A DNA stretch of 64,000 bases from Rhodocollybia butyracea (Eukaryota; Basidiomycota; Agaricomycetes; Agaricales; Omphalotaceae). Below are positions 9,098 to 20,181 of the stretch, piece after piece. The stretch lies in contig JADNRY010000179.1 of NCBI GenBank assembly GCA_015501585.1, positions 62,001 to 126,000 of the forward strand, written 5' to 3'. The position numbers and the translations under genes are program-made. Position 1 is the first letter of the stretch. Every line of letters begins with the position of its first letter. A model generated the notes under the pieces. It searched no databases. It had not been told where the DNA came from and was given only the letters and a program-made list of their open reading frames with translations.

Positions 9098-11858
9098 ATG
9101 GTGTCGCCATATTTATTCCCTTCTTTGGTGTCCTGTTCCAAATATAAACCACATACTTCATCATAAATCCCCATAGCCATTTAGGGAGTCCTGATGAAAT
9201 GATTAGACTTCGTACTGCATTCAGTAGAGTCCGATGAGTGCGTTCCGCTATGCCGTTATGTTCCGGAGTGTCATGCACCGTTAATCTCCGCTGGGTGCCA
9301 AGTCGTTCCAGGTACTGGTTGAATTCTCGGCTAAGAAACTCTCCCCCTCGATCAGAGTGAAGAATTTTAACAGTGATGCCATATTGAGTCTGGAGATTGG
9401 TTTGAATAATGACGTACTGGGTGAATGCTTCATCCTTGCTTTTCAGCAATGGTTCCTCTAACCATAGAGTCGCCTCGTCGACTATGGTGAGGGCATAAGT
9501 GCAACGGTTGATAGTCTGAACTGATGCGGGTCCCCAGACGTCCATGTGAAAAACATCTCCATAATTCTCCGCTCGTGGAGAAGACCGTAATTTGGCAATC
9601 GGAAATCTTGCTGCCTTAGCTAGCAAGCATGTACGGCATTCCGGCTCGTCCATGTGAGATTTATCCAATTTCATCCCATTGATCTGGTTGTGTGCGAATA
9701 AGTGCTTAATATAAGCATAGTTCTGATGGCCTAAGATGCAGTGGGCGTCATAGAGTGATACCAGTCGATCTTTGGCAACATAAGCATATTCCTCCATGGG
9801 AATCTGGTAGAGTCCATGGATCTTCGGAATACGTGCAACGATCCTGTTGTTGGGGTCAGTCATGGTGAGTAAACCATTCCCAATGTGGATATTGTATCCA
9901 TCATCATCGAGTTTTCCCAAGGAAATAAGAGTGTTGGGAATGTTGGGGCATAGGAGGGCATTATGGAGTGGGACGGTTCGAGTATTGCCGTGGTTATCAA
10001 TTGGAAAATCCAAATGAAGCGTACCTGCCATGCTGGAATTAAAAGTTCCGGCATTGGCTGCTTGAATGACTTTAGTCGGAATAGACTTTAGATCTTGGAG
10101 GCTGTCTTCCATAGGAGTCATGTGGCTCGAACATCCGGAATCAAATAGTATAGCCCCTCGGCTATGTGCTCCCATCATTGCTGTTTCGTGTTCATCAGCA
10201 ATATCATTGAAATCAAATGTGATATATGTTTCTGCTGTATTTGGGGACATCTGGAAAGATGCCGTCGAGTTTCCAAGCTCGGTGTAGGATTTGGCGGGAG
10301 GAAAGACGAAGCTGGTGTCCGATGACAACTCAATGGCTGCCCAAGATGATTCTGGGACTTCTTCAATCTGTGATGAAGATGCGGTTTCCTTCCCCTTTGG
10401 CCTAGATCTCCAATTTCCATCTGATTTCTTCCCCTCTTTTGGCTCGTGAGTTTCCCTACTCTCTTTGGCTTGATTAGCCTGTGGCCGTTTAGGCGATGGA
10501 CATGTGCTCGCAAAATGTCCTTTCCCTCCACAATTAAAACATGCGGAAGTAGACCTGTTAGGTCCGTTTGGTTTCGAGTTTCCTCGGCCCCTAGAAAATC
10601 CCCTCTGAGAAAATCCTCGACCTCGGAATCCACCTCGACCTCGGGAATTTCCCGCATAGTTAGCCGATTCCTTCTTCCCCTTGTTGTGATGACTAGCACT
10701 ACGTACGTGTCCCTGTGCTTCTGCACGAATGGTGGCAATCAATTCCTGTGTTGCCAGTTTCTTGTCGGTTCGAGATGTGACTACAACAAGTGCGTTTATG
10801 GTGGGTCTGAATTGGTTGGGGATAGAGGATATGATGGTGTTGTTGAACATTTCATCGCTAAATTCGATGCCGCGGGTTTCAAGACTGTCTCGGATTTCCA
10901 ACATAGTGTCTAGGTGTTCGTTAACCCTAGATGGTTCATAGCAACGCATGGTGTGAAGCTGTCTCTGCAGATGTGATTCCGTGAGCGCATTTTTGGAGTC
11001 AAAATCAGCGATTAAATTTGTCCACACATCACAAGTGTTGGTATAATTTCTATACCTTCGAAAAATGCCATCCGATAATCTGCCAATTAAAGCATTTAGC
11101 AAATCTGTATCAGATGATTTATCTCCTGTATTTCCGGCTTCTCGTGTGTCTGTTGCTTCATGGGGGTTCCATGTGAGGTACTTGCCATAATTTATGGACT
11201 TTGCAGCTAATTCTACTCGACTTTTCCATGTGTCCCAGTTCGATCCATCCGGTTTAAGGGTGGTGACCTTGTCAAATGCTTTCAGTGCTTTGGACATCTC
11301 GTCGTCAGATGAATAGCTATCTGATTCTTCTTTGTCTGATGATCCTGGATCGCCTCCGTCAGATGGTGGTGAGCTGTGAGGTAAGTCTGATTTTGGGATC
11401 AAAGGAGTATCGTGATCTGATGGTACAGGTGATGGAGCTGGTGGGGGCGGCGGTGGTGGCTGCGGCTTTGGCTGTGTTGGTTGTGATTGAGAGGCCTGTG
11501 ATGCTTGTGATGATGCCCTTGATATTTTCGGGGCTGGCTGCTGTAGAGGTGATGTTGGTGCCGCTGGTTTGGGTACTGCCGCTTTCTCCTGGGATTTTTC
11601 AATTCTGTGTGCTATTCCAGATGTTATTTCTGGTATGTCTTCTGTAGGACTGGGTATGTCGTATCTGTTTGGACAGATTTTCCGGTTACAAAATTCGTAT
11701 TTTCCAGTCTGTAAGCTGTTGTAACAATCTTGGTATTTTGTTGGAATCCAAAGATGTGGTCTTAGGGCACAAGGAAGCTCTGGGTTGTTGGCAGCAACTG
11801 GCTTAGTTGTGGCTGAAGCTCGTGTGGATGGTTTCGATGAGCTGGGTTGTTGTGACAT
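9060..11858 (-). CDS. Copia 1 Gag, protease and integrase
   Basis: The first ATG in frame is at 11858 (MSQQPSSSKP). After a proline/serine-rich N-terminus comes a UBN2-type Gag (LKPDGSNWDTWKSRVELAA), an RGG-rich stretch (GRGGFRGRGF), and a CCHC zinc knuckle (CFNCGGKGHFASTC). An aspartic protease follows (LFDSGCSSHMTP), then GAG-pre-integrase (HCILGHQNYAYIKHL) and the integrase core with D,D,E in MDVWGP, HSDRGGEF and HNGIAERTHRTL. The frame stops at 9060, soon after TPYEK, because of the A-run frameshift. The integrase fold continues in the next frame down to 7064. Confidence 0.9.
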   Translation of the reverse strand: MSQQPSSSKPSTRASATTKPVAANNPELPCALRPHLWIPTKYQDCYNSLQTGKYEFCNRKICPNRYDIPSPTEDIPEITSGIAHRIEKSQEKAAVPKPAAPTSPLQQPAPKISRASSQASQASQSQPTQPKPQPPPPPPPAPSPVPSDHDTPLIPKSDLPHSSPPSDGGDPGSSDKEESDSYSSDDEMSKALKAFDKVTTLKPDGSNWDTWKSRVELAAKSINYGKYLTWNPHEATDTREAGNTGDKSSDTDLLNALIGRLSDGIFRRYRNYTNTCDVWTNLIADFDSKNALTESHLQRQLHTMRCYEPSRVNEHLDTMLEIRDSLETRGIEFSDEMFNNTIISSIPNQFRPTINALVVVTSRTDKKLATQELIATIRAEAQGHVRSASHHNKGKKESANYAGNSRGRGGFRGRGFSQRGFSRGRGNSKPNGPNRSTSACFNCGGKGHFASTCPSPKRPQANQAKESRETHEPKEGKKSDGNWRSRPKGKETASSSQIEEVPESSWAAIELSSDTSFVFPPAKSYTELGNSTASFQMSPNTAETYITFDFNDIADEHETAMMGAHSRGAILFDSGCSSHMTPMEDSLQDLKSIPTKVIQAANAGTFNSSMAGTLHLDFPIDNHGNTRTVPLHNALLCPNIPNTLISLGKLDDDGYNIHIGNGLLTMTDPNNRIVARIPKIHGLYQIPMEEYAYVAKDRLVSLYDAHCILGHQNYAYIKHLFAHNQINGMKLDKSHMDEPECRTCLLAKAARFPIAKLRSSPRAENYGDVFHMDVWGPASVQTINRCTYALTIVDEATLWLEEPLLKSKDEAFTQYVIIQTNLQTQYGITVKILHSDRGGEFLSREFNQYLERLGTQRRLTVHDTPEHNGIAERTHRTLLNAVRSLIISSGLPKWLWGFMMKYVVYIWNRTPKKGINMATPYEKTVQSKTRHF

Positions 11859-11899
11859 CAACAATGGTGTCTGGGATGGTGGCGTCAATGGTTAGGCTC

Positions 11900-11912
11900 G
11901 GGGCCCATAACC
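11900..11912 (-). other. Copia 1 primer-binding site (half initiator-tRNA type)
   Basis: The minus strand reads GGTTATGGGCCCC immediately after the 5' LTR. This matches the anticodon arm of initiator tRNA-Met, not a tRNA 3' end. It is the priming mode known for Drosophila copia and Ty5. The same 13-mer is present in the second Copia element at 56550-56562. Confidence 0.75.
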
Positions 11913-12334
11913 TATTAGAGGTTGATCGATAAGGCAGACAGTGTACTCTACACTGTTAGTAGGCTCTGGTCACACAGACACAGAGGAGACGAAGGTCCAG
12001 ACACAGACACAAACAGAGAAAACACAACTTGATATTCCACAAGTACATACAGGCTTAAATACGAGTCCAGCGAGTTAATAATAAGTACAACGCGTGAAGC
12101 GTTCACAGACGGAGTGAGAGTAATAAGACGAGAGTGGAATGGAGCACAAGGTAAGTAAGTAAGAATAGACGAGAGCACGATAATAGAGCAATGGCGAGTG
12201 GGCAGGATAAAGATAGTACAACTAGTTCACATACCAGTAGTTACAGCAAGAGAGAACGTTCCATAGATAGTAACGAAGTGGGAAGACTGTTCCATAGTAA
12301 GTATAATGAAGTTGATAGATGACGAAGTCCAACA
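11913..12334 (-). repeat. Copia 1 5' LTR
   Basis: 422 bp, identical by eye to 6635-7056. It holds the promoter for the element on the minus strand. Confidence 0.95.
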
Positions 12335-12657
12335 TCCTGGAACTCACAAAGGCTTTGACGGACACGAGAGGGACCAGTCGGAACCAGGCCCTCCTTTTCT
12401 TTCGGATAAAGACGCAATTAACGAAGGTTACATGTGTTCACTGTGTACGCCAGTATACAAACTACCAGATAATTAGTTTTCAGCCTCCTCTTGTGTGCTA
12501 CTGAGCATTTCTGCTGTTGGGACCCATATATCCCTCTGCGCAAATATGTTGAGAACGTCGTATATGTATTTTGCCAGTAACGGCAGTAAACGTTCTCTAA
12601 ATAGTAAGTTTCGCAGCATGTCTAAAGGTGCGAGGGAGGACCGGCGTGAAACCTATC

Positions 12658-13017
12658 ATGTATAGGAGAGTGGACCTAACCTTAGCCTACCTAACCTACC
12701 TATTATCGCTGTCGCCTAATCACATCGCCAGATGCGCTCTGGAAAACTGCTTCGTACTAACCACGGAAGGCCACCCCAATTGGCTTAACGACCTTACTCT
12801 TGTCTTGTCTCGGCTCCCCGTCCCTGTAACATGTTCGATGCAGGACCTCCATGACCTGGAGCGGATAAAAGACATCAGACGGGAAGTAAGCCGTTCATGC
12901 GAAGCTACCATTACTATGGTCCGTCAAGAAGTGCTCACCGTCAGGAAGTGCAACTTGCTTAAAAACATTGGTTCCCGTCACTCTACAAATTTGAGGATTT
13001 TTTGTAACAATATTTAG
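12658..13017 (+). CDS. Possible small hypothetical protein
   Basis: An ATG-started frame of about 119 codons (MYRRVDLTLAYL..). It has a helix-like acidic/basic middle part (DLHDLERIKDIRREVSRSC) and no motif I recognise. Its last third runs into repeat B, which is non-coding elsewhere, so the stop codon is supplied by the repeat. It may be a gene fragment truncated by the repeat, or a chance frame. Confidence 0.2.
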   Translation: MYRRVDLTLAYLTYLLSLSPNHIARCALENCFVLTTEGHPNWLNDLTLVLSRLPVPVTCSMQDLHDLERIKDIRREVSRSCEATITMVRQEVLTVRKCNLLKNIGSRHSTNLRIFCNNI

Positions 13018-13480
13018 ATACTTTATAATGATTTTATCTACTCAGATTGATTCTTTTGCGAACAGGGCTCGAATACTGAACAGAATGTTCAGAATCGTGA
13101 GTATGATTTTTACATCAATCGCCAGGAACATATAGAATATCTATTGAGACCGCTGAGATGACTTCAGAGGGTTATTTACTATTCCAATAACAGGCCAAGT
13201 TTTAATTCCTACGAGAATCCGTACAGTATTCGTGAAACAAGAAGCAAAATAACGAGCGAGAGCCTGCGAAAACCGGCAAGAGTTTTAGCTGCTAAGCGCC
13301 CAGTTGCACTTCTTAACTTTTGCTCGGACATTGCCCGACGCAGGCAATAGAAGCTTTAAAAATACAGGAAATTCAAGGTAAGAGTTTTTATCTACTACAA
13401 ATCGATCTATCTATTCAGAATTTTGAGATATTGAGTCGCCGCAAAGTTATAAGCGATTTATCAAAAAGTTGCACTTCTTG
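12950..13480. repeat. Dispersed repeat B, copy 1
   Basis: Matches 35930-36470 over about 500 bp in the same orientation. Shared landmarks are the TTTGTAACA..ATTTAGAT.CTTTATA block, the CAGAATGTTCAGAA block, GAGCGA..CTGCGAA.ACCGGCAAG, and CTCAGCGCCCAGTTGCACTTCT (here GCTAAGCGCCC..). No ORF is conserved. No terminal repeats were recognised. Confidence 0.75.
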
Positions 13481-13839
13481 GCGACCCATAGTACATCACG
13501 CATCTCCCAATCTACCCGACTATACCTCCTCCATCACCGTGTGCAATTCAACAGTAACGACAACCGGATGATCTCAACACCAGGTAATCCTAACAAAGGA
13601 AGTTCTAGGCACGACACCTATTTCCAAAAACAAAAAAAAAGGAACGATCCATAACCACTGACACTGTATCAGATATTTCTATAAAAAGAAGAAACACTGG
13701 TCAAAACTAGGCCTTCCTGTCCGAAAATCCGCTTCGGGTTCCCGCTTACGGCGGCCCTTTTTGTCCGAACTTATCCTTCGCTGAAAATCAGGCCCATCCT
13801 TGTCCGGTATCTAGAATGCACCTATAATCAGGGGTCCTG
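13481..13839. other. Unassigned non-coding stretch
   Basis: Short frames only; a poly-A tract lies near 13629-13641. Nothing recognised. Confidence 0.5.
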
Positions 13840-14060
13840 CTCCACGATCCTCTGCAGAAATAACTGTTGCCGTAGCCTACAGAACCTCGCGGTGAATAGA
13901 TGGTAGACAAACGGGTTAGAGATAGATGAATCGCGGACTTATTTAACGGGACATTCGTTCGGTTCTGCAGCGAACAGAAGATATGCAGTCGACTGAGACT
14001 ATTTCACCGCTGAGACAACAGGAGACAACCGAGTAAGCAAAACTACTTTCACTGTAAGTA
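13840..14060. repeat. Repeat A, partial copy
   Basis: Aligns with 790-1025 of copy 1: GATCCTCTG..AA.AA..TGT.GCCGT, AACCTCGCG.TGAATAGA, and GATATGCAGTCG followed by TTTCACCGCTGAG. Only this internal part is present. Confidence 0.65.
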
Positions 14061-14292
14061 CATGGGAGCTGCGATATATGATTTTGTACCGTTTTTCCGT
14101 CCATAGCAAGGAAGGCATGTAACGACCCGTAGGCCACCGTTCTCGCTGAGATTGAACAAAAATGCTCAGCAGCGTGGCCAGATGCAACGGCTACAATATT
14201 TCCAATCTTCCTGCCAGAGCAGCAGCGGTCTCACACCCACTTCACTGAACACAGATATTGTTCCCTCTCAACGTCCCAGGACACTGGGAAAG

Positions 14293-14577
14293 TCAATTTG
14301 ATGAACGTCTCATTCTGACTATGAGGTAGTAGTCTGGAGCGATAAGGGAATCAAGGAAGTGAGATGGATCCCGTCTATGGAGTGCCGCCAGAACAATAAC
14401 GAAGTCATCAAAATAGATGAACGGATGACCGGAGACACTATATGGGGCACCAGGTTCGAGGCTTTCCTCCTCCGCATTCCTCTTCCTCCCCATTAGCATC
14501 TGTATCGTGTACCGCGTGCTAGGACCCAGCGTCCGGGTAAAATGGATTATTCCAACTTCGTCCTCGGAATCAGACAC
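14293..14577 (-). CDS. Possible hypothetical protein fragment
   Basis: An open frame of 94 codons whose composition looks protein-like: an acidic start (SDSEDEVGIIHF), a basic block (MGRKRNAEEESLEP) and a hydrophobic segment (IYFDDFVIVLAAL). There is no in-frame ATG at its 5' end (the frame opens at GTG) and an in-frame stop stands some 40 nt upstream, so it may be an internal exon or a chance frame. No family was recognised. Confidence 0.2.
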   Translation of the reverse strand: MSDSEDEVGIIHFTRTLGPSTRYTIQMLMGRKRNAEEESLEPGAPYSVSGHPFIYFDDFVIVLAALHRRDPSHFLDSLIAPDYYLIVRMRRSSN

Positions 14578-15109
14578 ACCATCCCCGCCACGCTCCCCCC
14601 TAGTCTAAGCCATTGCAACTACGATTGCCAATGGCTGCCACCGCTGGGATCAGCGGAAGGAGCGCAATGGGTACTGAGGTAATCATGATGTTCCCCCACA
14701 CGTATACGCATACCGCCAGGCAAGAAAGAGAGCGGCCCCATCAACGCCAGTGGCGTAAGTTGGGGCGAGGAAGAAAAAAAGGCAGTGAAAATCAACGCCG
14801 AGAACGCCAAAGTTAGGAACGGAGAGAAAGATGCATCAATGTAAGCTCCTCCTTGCATCTTCGAGCTTGAGAGAAGAACAGTAGCCTATCCCAGATTTCG
14901 CATCGAGTCCTTTACAAGGATTGGCGCGAGACGATGGATCTCGACAGCGAAGATTGAGAATGAGCGAGAGGAAAAACCCGACCGACCACAGTGGTGTAGC
15001 GTGTAAGATTGAAAAGAAACAGCGGGCATGCAGAAGGATAGAGAGTAAAAGGGGGAAGCTCGAACGAACGCTTATGTAATGGCCTAGTGCGACGAATGGA
15101 AAAGGCAAA
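14578..15109. other. Unassigned non-coding stretch
   Basis: Frames on both strands are short and low in recognisable motifs. No gene called. Confidence 0.5.
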
Positions 15110-16400
15110 GAATTTCGTGCGTGGGTGCGTGTTCCAATGGGATTACAGGTTTCGAGATTATGGAGGTACTGAAATGAGCAATGTTAATGATGCCTGATGA
15201 GGGACGTCCATCGCGTAGTTAGTCCTCGGTAGTACAGCGAGATTCTTCGGGAGGTGAGGTATCCTGGATGGCAAGTTGCCAGCGATACAACTGAGTATCA
15301 GTTATCAGTTATGACCAAGGGTGAAAATCAACAAACATACCTCCAATGCCCGATTCTTCTCCGTCTGCTAACGGCGTGTATAGCGAGGGAGTGCACAGAG
15401 GGTGCAGCGGAAAACCAGATCCGGAGCGGTTTCTCATAAGGTGGAAGTGAACGGCATAGATAAAAGCAGGAACGGGAAGGTCACAAAACGGCCGTCACAG
15501 TCAAAGGCCCGGGAACGAATGAACGAAACAAAGAAGTTTGTTAAGTATGTTCCAATAAGTGAGCCTGGGGGAATATAAGATCAAGTTGGGTTGGACCAAG
15601 AGGCCTTTCAAAAGCTGCGTCAAGTCTTATGTTGCATTTTGGTCGAAGGAGGTGAAGCGGTTTGGTGGTAATCCTGATACAACCGAGTATCTATATCAAA
15701 CGTGACCAAAGCACAAAAATCAACGAACACACTTTCAGTACTGGACAGTGGACCGTGAATGAAGGTGCTCGTGCAATGACGTTTTCTATTTTCCTTTTCC
15801 TCTTTAACCTGCGAAGCAGCAGTAAGAATGATAGAAAAAAATGGCAAAGAGAATGCAAAGCAATATCTCACCAGTTCAAGCTCAAGCTCAAGGGCATGAG
15901 CAACAGTAATACGACCTGCGGAATCAATTGTCGCTGTAGCCTAAATGGTACTTGCTGAAGCGTGAAGCGTGTGGTGAATCGATGTGGACAAACGGGAAAT
16001 AGAGCTGAGCCGATAAATAACGCGGATGGTTATAAACAAGAAGGGCCATTTGTCCAGAATTTGAGCTGCAGCATATGAAGTCGGTCGAGATTACTGAGGC
16101 AACCAATAAGCAAACCCAGGGACTTTCACTCGTTCAGCACTGAGACTCACCGAATCGCAGTACGTCTGCAAAAACATCCAGGATATGACAAAACTAGCCC
16201 GCCTTTTGTATCAGTGTCAAAGCAAGTTAAGAGGCACACTAGAGCGTTCGAGCTGCTGACAAATACATTATTCTCACGATCCGTATTAGAGCTGGCGCGT
16301 GCGGGTTCCGTTTATCCAAAACTACCACTTCTCTCTACTCTCTGGCAGCTTCCTTGCTTTTCTCAACACTCAGTAAGTTCTTTCCTGGTAGATTTCTGCT
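15110..16400. repeat. Repeat A, copy 2
   Basis: Collinear with 100-1400. Matches include GTCCTCGGTA.TACAG near 15224, AAAATCAACAAACATACCTCC near 15325, CAAAGCAATATCTCACC near 15857, and TCGGTCGAGATTA near 16081. The copies continue through GCTGGCGCGTGCGGGTT (16290) to CTCAACACTCAGT (16363). Immediately after this copy, CATCAACAACAACTATCAAGCC (16411-16432) resembles the 5' region of the NLR gene near 2828-2846. Confidence 0.7.
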
Positions 16401-16454
16401 TTAAGCGGCATACATCAACAACAACTATCAAGCCTGGTGTGGATGTCGAGGTTT

Positions 16455-17149
16455 GACCCGACCAGCAACCGCTACCTACCGCTACTAATTTCGCCGGTAG
16501 CCGAAATCCACCCTGCTCATCTTACATCGACTTGGTGGATTGTACCACCGCGGTAATTGGATGCGTTTATGCTCCTCTGTCAGTCTCGTCACACTCCAGA
16601 GACTATATTGCCCAGGCCTCTAGTACATATTATACTTGTTTGAGAATTGGTCGACGCCACGACGGCACCTCATTTTCTTGTTCAATCGATTGATTCCTTG
16701 AAGCGGCGATACAGAGGGGCCGCACTACGAGTCTCAGATTGCTGTAGTGAAAGTCTCCGTGTTATCGATTTCGGTTTATAAATACCGGCAGGTTCAAACA
16801 TTGCCTCCGCAACCTTGTTAAGTACGATAATAGAAGCCTAGGCCATGTCACCTTAGCAGCCCACGGTGTGTGAATCGCTCCAATATACCTATTCGCAGAA
16901 GATTGGTACTGATTAACTACCAAGAAAGTGTAATACGGTTTCTTATCCAGACGGATCTACTGAATGACTCGAGCTATCAGAACATATCTGCCTAGCCCTC
17001 GTACCATAGAGATTTCAAAAAGGTACGATTAATGGCCTTTCCATACGTGATAACGATTCGGATGTTTCGGGAGTTCGCTTCTAACATGCCCATTTAGATA
17101 AAAGCCCCACCGGGTGTCCAGCTGGTCTGCCACAAAGCATCAAGGCAGC
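16455..17149. other. Upstream region of the pyranose 2-oxidase gene
   Basis: No coding frame was recognised. A TTTATAAATA motif lies near 16774. At about 370 bp from the ATG it is rather far for a core promoter unless the leader is long or spliced. Confidence 0.4.
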
Positions 17150-20100
17150 ATGGGGGAGCCCAAGCTTCATCCAGTTCATCGCGACATCAATGATCAGCCG
17201 TTCGATGTCAGTATCTCTTCACAAAGTCTCTCAATAGGCAAAGGTTATGATCAGTGGACTTAGTACGTGTTTCACTAGGTTTTCATAGCTGGTTCCGGCC
17301 CTATTGGCGCAACGTACGCACGGCTTTTGGTCCATAGTGGGTTCAATGTGAGCTTAATGTTCGGGTTTTCACAGTCCTCCTAACGTTCCTCGTGAAAGGT
17401 CTGCATGGTTGAGATCGGAGACCTACAGTGCGTATACTTAGCGTCAGCGGATTTACTACAATCATTACAACAACCAAATTCAGAGATTCACTTCATCCCG
17501 GTGCCCACCAGAAGAATGAAATTAGGTTCCAAAAGGACATAGATAAATTTGTCAGGTATTACTTTGCAATTTTCCACACACACGGCTACTGAGCCTTCGA
17601 CAGCATTATCCAGGTATTTCATTTGGCTTGTTCTCTTATTCAGTCCCTTTGCAGAAACCTCACGCTCAGCTTGATGATAGGGTGCTCTTTCCACTGTTTC
17701 GTCTCCCACACACAATTTGGTCATCCCAAATCTGGATCCGTCGGCATACAGAGCCAATACTTTCCCGTAAGCTGATAAGCTAGAATCCTTGACCGGTTTC
17801 CAGTAAAATGTGATACTCAGTCCTGGATACAATGAGCGGCAACAATCACACAACAATCTTGGTGCAGCGGCTGTGACACGTTGCGTAGGCGGGATGAGCA
17901 CCCATTGGTGTGTTGTACGTAGTCCATATTGACTCTCAGTGAGCTAACGCCTTCGTTATAAGGACTTGAGCAACACCCACGTTCCTCAAAGGCGTCGAAC
18001 GTCCGAAGATATTTGAGAACGATGCAGATGATGACTGCGAATGGGACAAAATCTACCACGCTGCGAAAGTGCTTATCGGTACCAGCGAAGAAGAGTTCGA
18101 CAGCAGCATCCGCCAGAAGATTGTCCTTGACGCTTTAAAGCAAAAGACTGAATACGCAGGTCGTAACGTCAAAGCTCTCCCACTCGCCTGCCACCGAATT
18201 CACAACGGACGTTATGTTCGATGGCATGCTGCCGAAAATGTTTGTTTGTTTGTTTCTGATTACTCCGGGGAAATGACCCAGTTTCTGCCTTCAGATTTTC
18301 GGTAAAAACTTCTTCGTGAAGACACCTCAGAGCGGCCACGGAACATTTCGTCTACTTGCAAACACGCGGTGCACTAAATTGGTCAAACATCCTGATACAT
18401 ATAATATTGAATTTGTGTCAGTAGTCTAAATATTTGACTCCGCTGTTGTGTACTTATAATGGGTTGCAGTATAATACGAGATTATATCGCAGACATGAAG
18501 GGGGAACCAGAGGTCGACTTTTCTATTAGAGCTAAAGTCACATTTTTCTTCATAACATTCTAGGCGACGAACTCACCGCCACTGTATTAGGTTTTTGTGA
18601 TCGCAGCTGGTGAGGTTGTGTTTCGCCAGTCATCCTTTCTTTTCTAAAACGTAGCAGGTGCAATTGGAACTCCACAGGTTTGCAAGTATCACTCAGCTAC
18701 CGCTATTTCCCTAAGCATTTCTCCGCTTGTTTCTCCATACAGATTTTAGCGAACTCTGGATTTGGTGCCATTCGTGACCAGACAAATCCGCTCATGCCGA
18801 ATTTGGTAAGTTTTCTATGAATACTTGTATGCTTTTCTCCTGTTGAACTTCCTCCTCAGGCGAGGCGTATTGTTGAGCAGCCGTACATCTTCCCTCCAGC
18901 CCGATTTCTTCCAGCAAGTTAACTGTATTTATCGCTTTAGGATGGCATTCTGCCGGATTGTGTTGAGACAGGTTAGTCAACGTTGTCTCCTGCACTGTGA
19001 TTCGAAGTTTTGATTATACGCTAGGATTTGGTAGGCTACATTCTTTGCCTGTGTGGCTTTGATATATGGCTACTAACATAGATACCAAAGGTTGATGCAG
19101 TCAAATCACCAGCTCAACCAGAGTGGGTGCGGAAAGCTGTCAATAACCATCAGACGGAACACAAGGCTGACCCGCTCCCCGTGTAAGTCTGATTTACTCT
19201 GACCAGAATCACATCTGACCAGCTTTTCTAGTCCGTTCTCAGATCCCGAACCTCAAGTTACTATTCCTGTGTCGGCGAAGGTGACTTTGCCATCAAGTTG
19301 GCGCACGTATTCAAGTCTCATAACTGTTCATAAGTTTCCATGGCATATTCAAATTCAACGCGACTCATTCAGTCACGGCCAAGCCAGCTCTCTAGTGGAT
19401 AGTCGACTTGTTGTAGATTTGAGGTATATTCAGTAATTTTAACCACTACACCTGTTTGACCGTGACCCTTATTAGATTTTTCAGTATGCAAGATGGGCGT
19501 CCTGAAAATAGGATCATCTTTGAAAGCACTAAGGATGCTTATGGTATGCCTCAACCAACATTTGAATATAGGACAACTGCAGATTATGCGCTGAAGGCGA
19601 CGGAAATGATGAATGAGTGCGTACTTTCACAAATAGACTGTCACTGGCTTGGGCCTCACGAGCATGATGGCTACAGTATGACAAACATAGCAAGCGTTCT
19701 CGGTGGATACCTTCCGGGTATGCTGTTTCTTGATGCTCCTTATTTCAGGCCGATCTGAGGTCTACTAGACTCATATCCTCAGTTCATGACACCCGGTCTT
19801 CCCTTTCACTTGGCTGGCTCTGTTCGCCTGGGACACGAGTAAGTTTGAACTGTGTTGATTCATATAGAACGCTTATACGTTTACACCAAAAGTAAGTCTG
19901 ATTCTGTTGCCAACTACAACTCCCAGGTATGGCAAATAAAGAATCTGTACGTCGCAGGTAATGGGACAATCCCCACGGCGTTTGCGGCAAATCCAACATT
20001 AACGTCGCTGGCTCTTGCCATTCGATCTGCCTGTAAGATACGAGACTTTCTGAAAGGCAGTTCAACTAGTTCAGAGATCACGGTAACGCCGGATGAATGG

Positions 20101-20181
20101 CTCAAATGGACCAATGCCAATGACCCGAACTATCCTGACCATAAAAATCTGAGGGAGCTTCAGAGCGTTGTACTGATTTAA
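17150..20181 (+). CDS. P2ox: Pyranose 2-oxidase (GMC oxidoreductase), multi-intron
   Basis: Flavoenzyme that oxidises aldopyranoses such as D-glucose at C2 to the 2-keto sugar and reduces O2 to H2O2. In wood-decay fungi it supplies peroxide to ligninolytic peroxidases. At least twelve introns of about 45-75 nt interrupt it. First exons: 17150-17206, 17279-17347, 17399-17427, 17484-17555. Splicing by eye restores family landmarks in order: the FAD-binding [31 protein letters not shown]; the flavinylation motif VGGMSTHW, where His binds FAD covalently; [52 protein letters not shown] with the catalytic His; and [21 protein letters not shown] with the catalytic Asn. No stop or frame break was needed, so the gene appears intact. 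The N-terminus is shorter than in Trametes enzymes and shows no signal peptide. Confidence 0.92.

Larger units (their letters stand above)
6635..12334 (-). mobile_element. Ty1/Copia LTR retrotransposon 1, complete
   Basis: A 5700-bp element flanked by a perfect 5-bp target-site duplication, TCCTG (6630-6634 and 12335-12339). The two 422-bp LTRs are identical by eye, implying a recent insertion. On the minus strand the order is LTR, primer-binding site, Gag, protease, integrase, reverse transcriptase, RNase H, polypurine tract, LTR. This order defines Copia. The LTR starts TGTTGG but ends ..AATA, so the termini are TG..TA instead of TG..CA. The coding region is split by a one-base frameshift in an A run within the integrase C-terminal part. 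Confidence 0.95.

Noticed and set aside
19790..19850. Loss of the catalytic His in pyranose 2-oxidase (the THRMG of Trametes reads SVRLG here)
   Set aside because: Counting back from the catalytic Asn in ANPTLT places the catalytic His in the preceding FHLAG motif, which is conserved. The changed residue is not the catalytic one.
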